Positions 1 to 8,965 of a stretch of 64,000 bases of DNA are shown piece after piece. The DNA is taken from NCBI GenBank assembly GCA_023525975.1, contig CM042018.1:71059001-71123000 (forward strand), in the 5' to 3' direction. Every line of letters begins with the position of its first letter. Position 1 is the stretch's first letter. Both the position numbers and the translations under genes were made by a program. Source of the stretch: Smallanthus sonchifolius (lineage: Eukaryota; Streptophyta; Magnoliopsida; Asterales; Asteraceae). Below the pieces are notes generated by a model. That model ran no database searches. It had not been told where the DNA came from and was given only the letters and a program-made list of their open reading frames with translations.

Positions 1-654
1 GACTGGTTGGTAGTTTGTGTTTATTCAATATATCTGAATTATATATGTTTTGATCTAAACTTCAGAGACTGCTCAAATAGGAGATGATAGTGTTGTGTAT
101 GCATATAATTTAGCTTTTCAATAGGCTAAAAGCGTCTTTGAACCATTAGTAGTGTGAAAACATAAATACATATGTTACAACTGTGATTTGAACCCATTTT
201 ATGCCTGGGTGTGTGTGTTAAAAGATCATTATCAGATATAGAATATGAGGCTTAAAGTGTTTCATGAGACCAGTATCGAACTATATTGATTAGCACAATT
301 TTTCAGTTCACTTCATTGCCCATGCCCCGAAAAACATGCAATGTGCTGTTGAACTAAGATATGTTTCTGACAACATCTGTTGGAACAAATGCTTGCCCTT
401 GGATCCTATTGATATATCATCTTTACTGATTCTATTGAATTCATAATCCAGATAATAGTTGGATTCACGTACCTGAATCTTATGATTCCACATATATAAG
501 CCAAGACATTGAATCATTCTGATTCCTTATATCCTTCGGGATCTGTTTCTTTTCCTGTGCTAATTGAGATAGTTTCATCCTGAAGATTGATATTATCTTT
601 GCATAAGTCTTATATGTCTTGAAGATAGTGCAATTTACTTTCTGTTGGCATACC
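1..654 (+). mobile_element. Copia-1, 3' non-coding spacer (left part)
   Basis: No gene is visible. This stretch matches, in reverse complement, the post-pol spacer of Copia-3 around 56700-57300 (shared blocks around 305-330, 355-370 and 230-245) and, more weakly, the spacer of Copia-2 around 5440-5830. It is therefore the sense strand of the region between pol and the 3' LTR of an old Sirevirus-like Copia element. The element continues after LARD-1 at 16564. Its gag, pol and 5' LTR lie left of the window. Confidence 0.75.
650..654. repeat. Target-site duplication of LARD-1, left copy (ATACC)
   Basis: The five bases ATACC sit immediately before the TGTCACACCC end of LARD-1. The same five bases follow its other end at 16559-16563. 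This fixes the element boundaries and shows a single integration into Copia-1. Confidence 0.93.
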
Positions 655-1755
655 TGTCACACCCCAACCGACGGCGGATTATACGTCGGGGCGGACGCGG
701 TTGTTCAATAGCACAAGGTTGACTACTAAAGTTTCAATATTTCATTAATAAATAACTTAAGATTCAATACAAGGAAGAATAATACGAATACAACATTTAA
801 TTTAAGTAGTCTAGGTCCAAAGCATCCTATGTGATCACGAATAAGTCTCATGTTGTAGAACCTGAAACATGTGAAAGAATCTGTCAACTACAAAATAGTT
901 GGTGAGATACAAAGGTTTTGACACAGTTTAACAAGTATTTGAAAAGTATTACAATTCACTATGATTTGTGCATTCTATAATGTAAGTATGAGAAAACAAG
1001 TATCTTAAACATTGTGCACATCAACCCTCCAACCAAGTTTAGGCATAACTCGCAGGTTACCCTTATAAGTCTCAAGTTTGAAGTTTAATGTAGTAACAAA
1101 CACCAAGGGCTCCCCCCCCCCCGAATGGGTCAATCAATCAAGGTGGATTGGTCAAATGCAATAGATCTATCATTGTTACTATCGGCTTGATCAAAGCTAA
1201 TGAATGTGCTAGTTTTAAGTTTAATCTAAGCATACAAGTCTCAAGTTTAACATAAGAATAAACACGTAGTCATAGTTGTACAAGAATTGTATAAGTTTAA
1301 GAATTGTGAACATGTTTCACCCCAAAAGCGTAAAAGGAAAAAGGGGCTAAGTATACTCACTTGGATTGATGACGAGTATCCGACACGGATAAGTATTTGC
1401 AAGACTTTGAGAGAGAATATCCTCACGATAAGCCTAAGTATGCAAGTCTAAAGATTTAAGTAAACGTCTAAGACAAAGATCTAGGATTTCAAGATTCGAC
1501 TAGGGTTCCAATGGGATTGATTGTGTTTATGAAGTTTAAATCAAGTTTAAAACAAAGGTTTTAAATGAATGGTACAAGACTTGTATATCAAAGTTTAATA
1601 GGTTTATAGCTTAAAAAGATTTAAGATAAAAAGTCTCAACATTATAAATTACATACAATAAGTAATAATATTTTAGTAGATTTGTATATTTTGTTAAACG
1701 AAAGACTATACAATTATTTAAAGTTTTATAATAATTGTTTTAGGTAAGGATCAAT

Positions 1756-2172
1756 TGTTGGAGCATGTTTTGTGACAAGCAGCTTGAAGATTGTTTGTAG
1801 TTTATGAGAGTCGTTTGTATCTGATCGAGCTGTATAGTCGAGTCTTTGTTCATGTGTGTTTTCGGTTGTTTTAGTGGATGCGTACTTAGCAAGTACGCAG
1901 GGAGAGTTTGTCATGCGTACTTAGCAAGTACGCAACCTGAGTCTGTGAGTATAAATAGCTGTTAGGGTTCTTGTAGAAACAGGTCTGAACAAGTTCTTGA
2001 GAGAAAACCCTTTGTAATCGGTTGTTTGATGCTAATAGACAAAGTTTTATATACTTGTGTTTGTTCTCATCGTATCTAGTCATCTTGTTCAAGCTAATCA
2101 CAGAGGATTCCGCACTCTGTTGATTGGTTTCATCTCCTATACGTCAATCGATCTAACACCAGGGGACCTACA
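1756..2172 (+). repeat. Copia-2 5' LTR
   Basis: The LTR starts TGTTGGAGCA and ends GACCTACA, 417 bp. It has a TATA box (TATAAATAG, 1950-1958). Two perfect dyads GCGTACTTAGCAAGTACGC stand directly upstream of it at 1880-1898 and 1915-1933. The PBS begins two bases after the LTR. Confidence 0.92.
1880..1958 (+). promoter_or_regulatory. Copia-2 LTR promoter: paired dyads plus TATA box
   Basis: Two 19-bp dyads (8-bp arms, 3-bp centre) start 35 bp apart. A TATAAATAG box begins 16 bp after the second. The same arrangement is preserved in the 3' LTR at 6929-7007. The position just upstream of TATA suggests a binding site for a dimeric transcription factor; that role is inference. Confidence 0.7.
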
Positions 2173-2174
2173 AG

Positions 2175-2186
2175 TGGTATCAGAGC
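2175..2186 (+). other. Copia-2 primer-binding site (initiator tRNA-Met)
   Basis: TGGTATCAGAGC, the complement of the initiator tRNA-Met 3' end, lies two bases after the 5' LTR. It primes minus-strand DNA synthesis. The same PBS is used by LARD-1, LARD-2, Gypsy-1 and the LTR at 21975-24352. Confidence 0.93.
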
Positions 2187-2475
2187 TTTGCTCTTGAAAT
2201 TGAGTGTTATAGGAGTGATATTGAACATTTTCGACTAGATTTGGACTGAATTACAAGGTTTGTTGAGCAAAAACTGAGCGTTCTTGTTCCTCACTTTCAC
2301 GTACTGAGATTGCTTCAAAATATCTCAATAGTTGTTTGATTTTATAAATTATTCATCAAGGGTTTGTTAGAATTGGATTTCTAAGCTTGTGGGTGGATTA
2401 ATTTCATATTTTAGTCAAGATTTGAGTGATTGATTGAAAAAGTAGGTGAACAGGCCTTATTTTCCGACTTTTTTG

Positions 2476-2525
2476 CGTACTTAATTTTGTTCCTGCGTAC
2501 TTAATTTTGTTCCTGCGTACTTAAA
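2476..2525 (+). repeat. 20-bp tandem half-dyads in the Copia-2 leader
   Basis: About two and a half copies of a 20-bp unit beginning GCGTACTTAA lie in the leader between PBS and gag. Each repeats one arm of the LTR dyad. A/T homopolymer tracts follow (about 2527-2568), just before the gag start. Confidence 0.75.
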
Positions 2526-2586
2526 AGAAAAAAAAAAAACAAAACAAAAAAAAAAAATTTTTTTTTTACTTGGTTTAAGTGTTACA

Positions 2587-4704
2587 ATGATGTTGTGTTA
2601 CAAGAATGAGTTTGGAACATGGCCCCCGCCTCCTAGACTCGTATCTCTAAATGATTATACTACTTGGAAAGCTTGGCTTTCTAAGTACGTTTCTTTGACC
2701 GATGAAGGTTTTTGGAAACCAATAGAGGAAGAATATACCCCTCCTACTTACACTTTCTTGGGTGATCCGAACACTCCAAAACCTCCATCAAAGTTCACGG
2801 TGAAAGAAAAGAAAGAATTTGATAGAGAAAAGAAGACTAGAGAGGTTCTTGAAATGGCTTTTTCACAAGAATTCAACTATAAATTTAGCAGTTACTACAC
2901 TTCAAAAAGCTTATGGGAAGCAGTTCAAATGAAGTGTGAAGGATGCTTGAACGAGAAAGTAAAGACGATGAATTATGTGGATTCACCAAAATCTTCGGTT
3001 GCTCAAAAGGATAAAAAAAATGAATGTGAAATTCCTCTTGAAGAAGAAAGGGAAGCTTCTGTAGCTGACCAAGAAGAGTCTGCCACTGCTGTTGCTCTCA
3101 TGGCGATTGGAGAGGCATCTTGTTCGTCAAATGAGGTAGATTCTAACTCTTTTGCTGTTATTTCTTGTTCTAAATGTCTAGAGCTAAAGCATGAAATTTC
3201 TAAGCTCCGAGACAAAATCGAACCCCTAACTATGGCAGCTTATAATTACAAAGCAAACGAAAAACGTTTTAAAGAATCTGTTGAAACATTAAAAAAGGAA
3301 AAATGTGAATATTCTTTACAAATAAGTGAGCAACAAGTTCACTTGGATATTGCGTATAGGGGGTTAGAAAAACGGAACAATGAAATCAACAAACTGCAAA
3401 ATGAGATCCTACAGTTAAAATGTACAAATGAGAAGTTGAAAAACTCTCGCTTTGTGGTGGAGCACTACGAATCAGTAGTGAGGAAAATGAAGGGTATAGG
3501 TCTTGGTACCAATGCCATTCCTCCACCAATAAGTGGGAAGTTTGTCAATAGCTTGATAGACATTGATCTCACTTGTCTAGATGAGTCCTCTGATAAGGAT
3601 GATTCCCCTAAAAAGGATGAATCCTCAAGTAAGGCTAACTCCACATCTAGTGAGGAGTATGTTACTGCCTCTGAAGATGGGTCGGTTGACACTTGCCCTG
3701 AAGGAGTAGTCTCTGAGGAGTTGCTGACTGAACAGAAAGTCCACAAAAACATTATCACTAATGGTGATAACTGCATTTTAACTGAACCTGATATCATTGA
3801 AACAAATGATAAACTTAAGGTAATGCTTTACGGGGGTTATAAAAACATTAATCAAGTTAAAAAGGAAGCTTTTTCAGCTCACTATGGGCTTGGCTATAAA
3901 GAAAATTTGCAAAAATACTACACTCCCAAAAGCCAATTACCATCGGGTAAACCAAATGTTCACCAAACAAATTCTCCTGTTCATCATGTCGAGTCCTCAA
4001 ATAGCAAATCAAATGAGCCTTACAGGAGGACTTACAAAGAGAAGAGAGCTTGTTTTCATTGTGGTATTGTAGGACACATTGTGGTGAAGTGTCCTCACAA
4101 GAACCAGAGTAAGAAACCAGTTGATCCACAACAAGTTAAATCATCTGTGAAGCCACCGGTCAAACTAGTGGACAGATTTGTTGCTCCACGGGTTCAGAAA
4201 GATAAAAGACCACCAGTTCAGAAGAAAGGTATCTCAAAAAGACAGCCTGGTAGAATACCAAAGGCTAGTCTAAATGTGCCCAAATCAGTTGGTGAACAAC
4301 ATTTTGAGACACCTGTGGTGAAGCTTTCTAAACCACAAAAACGGAGACTGAACAAACGTTTGAGAAAATTAGAAAGAGAATTTCTTGAGGGTAAGTTTGA
4401 TCAAAAACCTGTTTCTGGAAAGCTAACTGGTGAAAGACCAAATTTTTCAAAACCTGATTTTACAGAGTATAGCCACAAAACGGTTGTACCTGAGTTTTCA
4501 AAACACCAAAGTTTTCAAAAGAAAGAGGTTCAAAACAAGAAGGTTTGGAAAAGAAAAGATCCAGTCTCAGATTCTGATTCTAACTCTAAGTTACAATCAC
4601 CACAACTTGATGATGGGCTTGATTGTGAACTTAGAGAAGTGAGTTATATTGGTAAAGATGGACGACCCAAGACAACGATGGCTTGGGTTTCTATTTCAAA
4701 TTAA
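2587..4704 (+). CDS. Copia-2 Gag polyprotein (intact, internally deleted)
   Basis: Gag is the nucleocapsid/capsid protein that packages element RNA in cytoplasmic virus-like particles. The frame is open for 705 codons from the first ATG after the leader (a second ATG follows immediately). Residues about 10-125 form the N-terminal Copia gag domain (WKAW, DREKK and LWEAV motifs). Residues about 200-300 are Lys/Glu-rich and likely coiled coil. A CCHC zinc knuckle (CFHCGIVGHIVVKC) starts near residue 489, and a basic Pro/Lys-rich tail ends GRPKTTMAWVSISN. Compared with Copia-3 Gag, a central block after LWEAVQMKCEG is missing, including the first zinc knuckle. The deletion stays in frame, and no stop or frameshift is present although pol has gone, which hints at selection or recent amplification. 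It could assemble with Gag from autonomous relatives (inference). Confidence 0.9.
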   Translation: MMLCYKNEFGTWPPPPRLVSLNDYTTWKAWLSKYVSLTDEGFWKPIEEEYTPPTYTFLGDPNTPKPPSKFTVKEKKEFDREKKTREVLEMAFSQEFNYKFSSYYTSKSLWEAVQMKCEGCLNEKVKTMNYVDSPKSSVAQKDKKNECEIPLEEEREASVADQEESATAVALMAIGEASCSSNEVDSNSFAVISCSKCLELKHEISKLRDKIEPLTMAAYNYKANEKRFKESVETLKKEKCEYSLQISEQQVHLDIAYRGLEKRNNEINKLQNEILQLKCTNEKLKNSRFVVEHYESVVRKMKGIGLGTNAIPPPISGKFVNSLIDIDLTCLDESSDKDDSPKKDESSSKANSTSSEEYVTASEDGSVDTCPEGVVSEELLTEQKVHKNIITNGDNCILTEPDIIETNDKLKVMLYGGYKNINQVKKEAFSAHYGLGYKENLQKYYTPKSQLPSGKPNVHQTNSPVHHVESSNSKSNEPYRRTYKEKRACFHCGIVGHIVVKCPHKNQSKKPVDPQQVKSSVKPPVKLVDRFVAPRVQKDKRPPVQKKGISKRQPGRIPKASLNVPKSVGEQHFETPVVKLSKPQKRRLNKRLRKLEREFLEGKFDQKPVSGKLTGERPNFSKPDFTEYSHKTVVPEFSKHQSFQKKEVQNKKVWKRKDPVSDSDSNSKLQSPQLDDGLDCELREVSYIGKDGRPKTTMAWVSISN

Positions 4705-4840
4705 TGTGTTTGTTTTGGTATGTGCAGGGTCAACCAAAGAGAACTATTACCTGAAATTTTTCTTTATTAACATTGATTTGATGTAGGTCGATAGTGGTTG
4801 TTTCATGGCACATAATAGGCATGTCACACTTCTACAAAAT
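4705..4840 (+). pseudogene. Copia-2 pol remnant (protease start only)
   Basis: Immediately after the gag stop a pyrimidine/T-rich stretch ends TGTGCAG and is followed at 4728 by codons reading GQPKRT, as at the pol start of Copia-3. A short frame near 4786 encodes VDSGC, the protease/pol start signature, then ends at a stop after about 35 codons. The rest of pol (integrase, RT, RNase H) is deleted. Confidence 0.7.
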
Positions 4841-6730
4841 GTCAAAAATCAGTTGGATGTGGCGACATGGCATAACCATTGCACTAAATGAGTTGTTGAG
4901 ATATTTCAACGACTTGATGCTTAGAGGGAGAAGTTGAAGAATGTATCTGGATTTTGAGGTCACACAGTAGATGAGTCTAAGATGACAATGAATCTTGACA
5001 CAAGAAGTAGGTGAGTGGGCATCAAGCTTTTGATGTTGTACCTAGTTCTAGTGTTCAAGGGGAGTCATCTGGACAGGGGGAGTCTACCACTCAGGTGATA
5101 AAATTTTAATTTTTATTGTGTTGACATATCACTGTTATTGGTAACTTCTGATGATATCTTCTATCTCATCTTGAACATTTTGCCCAAGTTAAAAAAAAAA
5201 AAAAAAGTTTTTCATGGAAGTGTTTATTTTTTATTTTTCTTTCATTTAAGGTCTTTTTAATTTAATTTACTTTCACATTTACAGTTCCTTTTATTTGGTA
5301 CATTTCTTTTAATTTTGTACAGATCTTAAAACAAAAATCTATAAAAATATATATATATATATACATATATATAGAAAATTTTGAAAAATCAAGGTCGTTT
5401 GAAGTTTTAGGGGAAATGATAGTACATCAGGTGATTGTTTGACATACTAGACCATAGGATTTGACTGAAATGGTAATTTAAGTGTTTAATTGAAGTTTAT
5501 GTTGATCTAGACATCTAAGACTGCACAAATGGGAAATGATTGTCTCATGATTACCTGATTTATTAGAAAATTACAAAAATAGAATAAAGGTGTGTAATTT
5601 GGATTGTTGATAGGCTATAAGCGTGTTTATAACTTGAGTAGTGTGAAAATATAATTAACATGATTCATCTGTGACGTAAACCCGCGTCTAAGTATGTTTA
5701 ACATCTATGGTGAGCTCTATCAGATATAGATTGTGTGATGAATCTTAGATATTTTATGAGATTACCGTCATGAAGAAGTTTTAGCACAATTGGATTGATT
5801 TCATGCATATGCCACAAGCATAGAATTGGAATTTAATTCAGAGATGACCTCCTCTGCTTTGTTTACGCAATGACCTGGAGTGTTCATCTCACCTAAATAA
5901 ATGTGTTGATCAAGTGATCAAAACATGAGTCAATCTTTGCAAATGCAAAGTATTTGAAAGATAAAAAAAATACATATATTAAGGTGTCATCCACTTGGAT
6001 ATTTTCCTGTGCTAAAACAGCTTCATCACTGTAAATATTGAATGTCTGAATGAAGTCTAGCATGTCTTGAGGATAGATAAAGACTTAGATTGTGGGTAAC
6101 ACGATGATATCTACTAAAAGTACCATAATCACACGAAATTAGGGACTAAACATGATTTTAGTTTCAAGTCTTATAATATCGGCAACTTAAATTATATGCT
6201 ATGGGGTTTAAATTGCAACACCTTGGAAATTCATGATATGATCCCATTTTCTATGATGTCTATAGTATCATTGCTATTTAATCTTGAAATAATGAAATAT
6301 AATGAATTATCTAACTGTTTGCAGTTCATGATTAAGACTGAAATAAATACTAGAACTCATAGAAGTTAGTTCAATGTGTGTGTCATTCAATTTGTATCTG
6401 GTATGATCCCCTTTCTCGCGACTCTTGAACAAAAAGAAGTTGCTTGGTAAATAGCTTTCTGTAAATAACTTTGTTATTTTCCTGTATATTCTAATCTCTT
6501 TCTCATTTATTTAAAAAAAAAAAAAAATTCTAAACTTCCATGAAGTTCACATTTTTTATGACTTGGGAAATTAAGTGTTTGAGAATCCTTGAATGTAGAC
6601 AAATAGTTCTCTTTCTTATGTCTTGTTCGAGATTAAGTGCAGATATACTAGGCAAGGACTGAAGATACAGACTGGACTTCATGATGTGAGCAGACTTGAA
6701 GACAACTTCTGAAGACTTCTGAAGCTGTTG
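4841..6730 (+). other. Copia-2 non-coding 3' spacer
   Basis: No gene is seen. From about 5400 on it is a diverged homologue of the post-pol spacers of Copia-1 (1-654, 16564-17210) and Copia-3 (56300-57400, reverse strand). It includes poly(A) runs near 5190 and 6512, an (AT)n run near 5345, and G-rich PPT-like strings near 5056-5085. Confidence 0.7.
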
Positions 6731-6804
6731 TCAAGGGGGAGTCTGTTAGAGCTTATTTGGAAGCATGTGACAAACATCTTCAGAGCTGTTGTCAAGGGGG
6801 AGTT
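6731..6804 (+). other. Copia-2 duplicated polypurine tract
   Basis: Two copies of TGTCAAGGGGGAGT, about 60 bp apart, stand just before the 3' LTR; each is followed by an LTR-start-like TGTTnGAGC string. The second directly abuts the LTR and is the functional plus-strand primer. Several PPT copies before the 3' LTR are a described Sirevirus trait. Confidence 0.82.
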
Positions 6805-7085
6805 TGTTGGAGCATGTTTTGTGACAAGCAGCTTGAAGATTGTTTGTAGTTTATGAGAGTCGTTTGTATCTGATCGAGCTGTATAGTCGAGTCTTTGTTC
6901 ATGTGTGTTTTCGGTTGTTTTAGTGGATGCGTACTTAGCAAGTACGCAGGGAGAGTTTGTCCTGCGTACTTAGCAAGTACGCAACCTGAGTCTGTGAGTA
7001 TAAATAGCTGTTAGGGTTCTTGTAGAAACAGGTCTGAACAAGTTCTTGAGAGAAAACCCTTTGTAATCGTTTGTTTGATGCTAAT
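6805..7085 (+). repeat. Copia-2 3' LTR, truncated at its 3' end
   Basis: It matches 1756-2036 of the 5' LTR with two differences, then stops after GATGCTAAT. The last 136 bp of the LTR are absent. Sequence resumes inside the host LARD-1 LTR at a point equivalent to about 14665. Dyads (6929-6947, 6964-6982) and TATA box (6999-7007) are kept. Confidence 0.9.
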
Positions 7086-7844
7086 ATTTAAAGACTACAT
7101 AGTAAATTAATATAAATTATTTAAAGAGTAACTAATCATTGAAGGAAATTAATTATCTAAAAGGATAATTAATTTACTTAGAATAATAACTTATTTAAGG
7201 TTTATTAAGGTAATTACGTGTTAAGTATAATTGACAACCAAATAATGTTTTATAAGTTTAAATAAATATCAAGTTTCCATAAGTTTATAAAGTAAAATCC
7301 ATTATGAATTTTTTTATGCGTTTTGACTATACGTTTATAAAGGTTTTAAATATGGGATCAAACCATAGGTTGTTATAAGGTTTCTTAAGTTATTTAAATA
7401 AGGTTTACAAGTTCATGGACGTTTAAACGTTCATCTAGTTTTTAAAGAGTTTATAAACTCATATCTATATAGGAAACGATTAAAATATAATTATTTCTCT
7501 CACTTTATATAAACAAAGAGGTTTATATAATTCTATAGAGTTATAAATTTATAAATAAGTTTATAAACTTTTCTGAAAAATAATTTGTGACAAAAGTATA
7601 AGTTTTATAAAATTTCAGAATAGTTTTTAAGAATTTAAGGAAAGTCATTAATAAGAATTTTAATAAATTCTCCCTCCTTTTTTTTAGGATTTTTAACTAG
7701 GTTTTAAATAGTTAAAATTATGTTTAGGATATGAAAGTAGGATAAAACTTCATTTCTAAGTTTATAAAGGCATCTCAGATTTTATAAAATTTATTAGAGT
7801 TTAAAACTGTTTAGAAATCAAATAATAAAAACAAAATGCAAAAA

Positions 7845-7921
7845 CCTGGGGCTGGCCGGATTCGAACTCGGCTCTGCCCCGGGTCATCACACGCACACAC
7901 ATTTAGCCACTCCGGCTACGG
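7845..7921 (-). other. tRNA-like module T1 in the LARD-1 3' LTR
   Basis: Read on the minus strand it has an A-box-like TAGCCGGAGTGG and, about 38 nt later, a B-box-like GAGTTCGAATCC, inside a GC-rich island in an AT-rich LTR. Spacing and order fit a tRNA-derived Pol III internal promoter of Ser/Leu-like type. The T stem is imperfect, so it is unlikely to be a functional tRNA. The same module is in the other LTR at 15436-15512. Confidence 0.6.
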
Positions 7922-8445
7922 CTCGCTATTGTTAATACTGAAGAAAATAAAGTACTTAAACACAAGTTCAAATTACGCCCCAATTCGTATGATCCCTAGA
8001 AACGAAATCTGCCAAACACGTATTGATTAGCCCTCTGTTAATGGAATTAAACAGAGGGTTTTTGATTATTGAGGGATTTCGAGTCGATTGACCATTGAGT
8101 TTACCTGAATTGATGCGAAAACAAGGGAGATCGGGACCGTGATGGTTCGTCGGCGGTCGCAGCTCCTAACCGGAAATTGCAGGGTTAGACGGAGAAATTG
8201 AGAGTGAAGAAAGCTGGAGTGTGATGTTCTTAGGGTGTTTCACTCGGTTTTATAGCCGATTCCTTCATTAATTGCTGGGTTAGGTGGGGAGGTGGGGGTT
8301 GAGCGGCCGAGGTTCGATTTCGACGAATACGCGCGTCTCAGGCCGTGTCCGGGCATTGATGACATTAGGGTTGGGTCGCACGCGGGAGACGATGATCGAG
8401 GTTCAGTGAATGTGGACGGAATTCGCGATTTGGCTAAGTTGGGTT

Positions 8446-8512
8446 CAAAATCGCTGCCTGCGGGATTCGAACCTGTGATTGTTTTTGAATCTTGGAAGTT
8501 TAAGCTATAGGA
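8446..8512 (-). other. tRNA-like module T2 in the LARD-1 3' LTR
   Basis: On the minus strand a perfect B-box match (GGTTCGAATCC) lies about 35 nt after a weak A-box-like TAGCTTAAAC. It is nearer the LTR start in element sense than T1. The repeat copy is at 16037-16103. It could be a degenerate SINE or tRNA fragment; the weak A box keeps confidence low. Confidence 0.4.
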
Positions 8513-8965
8513 AGAACAAGCCCTTGAGGTTTCCAAGTTTTGTCACTTTATGTTTAAAGTTAGATTTTTAGTTTAAACCAAGTTTTAGAAATGACAGATA
8601 AGTCCCCGAAATTTATAAACAATTAAGTAGGTTTTATTTTTATAAACCTAAATAAGTTTGATATAATTTTTATAAAGCTCAAGTTTATAGGTTTTAGTAT
8701 ATAAATATAAGTTTATTAATTATAATATCTATATAATTATAAATTCATAATGTTTTAAGAATTTGATAATCTTTTATTTATAAAACACACATATATATAT
8801 ATATGTATGTACAAGTGTAATTTGTTTTTTTTTTCCTTGAAACTCATATCAATAAATTAATAACTATTATTTAAGAAAATAGTTTTAATAAAATTTCAAT
8901 TTTTGAATTAAAAATAGGTGCAAAGGTTTAGGGGAATACAGGTCGGAAAAATCCTGGATATTACA

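Larger units (their letters stand above)
1756..7085 (+). mobile_element. Copia-2: gag-only, Sirevirus-like Copia nested in the LARD-1 LTR
   Basis: Components in order are a 5' LTR (1756-2172), a tRNA-Met PBS (2175-2186), an intact gag ORF (2587-4704), a short protease remnant, a long non-coding spacer, two polypurine tracts (near 6733 and 6793) and a truncated 3' LTR (6805-7085). Integrase, RT and RNase H are absent, so it is non-autonomous. Over the 281 bp that can be compared the LTRs differ at two positions, which implies a recent insertion. The right end is a deletion junction, so no target duplication can be seen. Confidence 0.92.
655..8965 (-). repeat. LARD-1 3' LTR (element sense), split by Copia-2
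   Basis: The LTR parts are 655-1755 and about 7086-8965. They align with 13531-14636 and about 14665-16558 of the other LTR. About 30-45 bp of LTR sequence at the Copia-2 insertion site (around 14633-14665 in the intact copy) is missing here. On the plus strand it starts TGTCACACCC and ends GGATATTACA. It contains a homopolymer C tract near 1110 and two tRNA-like modules (7845-7921, 8446-8512). Confidence 0.9.

Noticed and set aside
3465..3797. 110-codon minus-strand frame inside the Copia-2 gag
   Set aside because: Antisense shadow of the intact gag frame.
7836..8030. 64-codon frame on the plus strand (and its LTR twin at 15427-15621)
   Set aside because: It runs antisense through the tRNA-like module T1 of the LARD-1 LTR. 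Presence in both LTRs reflects LTR duplication, not coding constraint.
8240..8536. 98-codon frame on the minus strand and overlapping plus-strand frames (also 15831-16127)
   Set aside because: GC-rich LTR leader sequence read in several frames; no domain, and differences between the two LTR copies are not codon-like.
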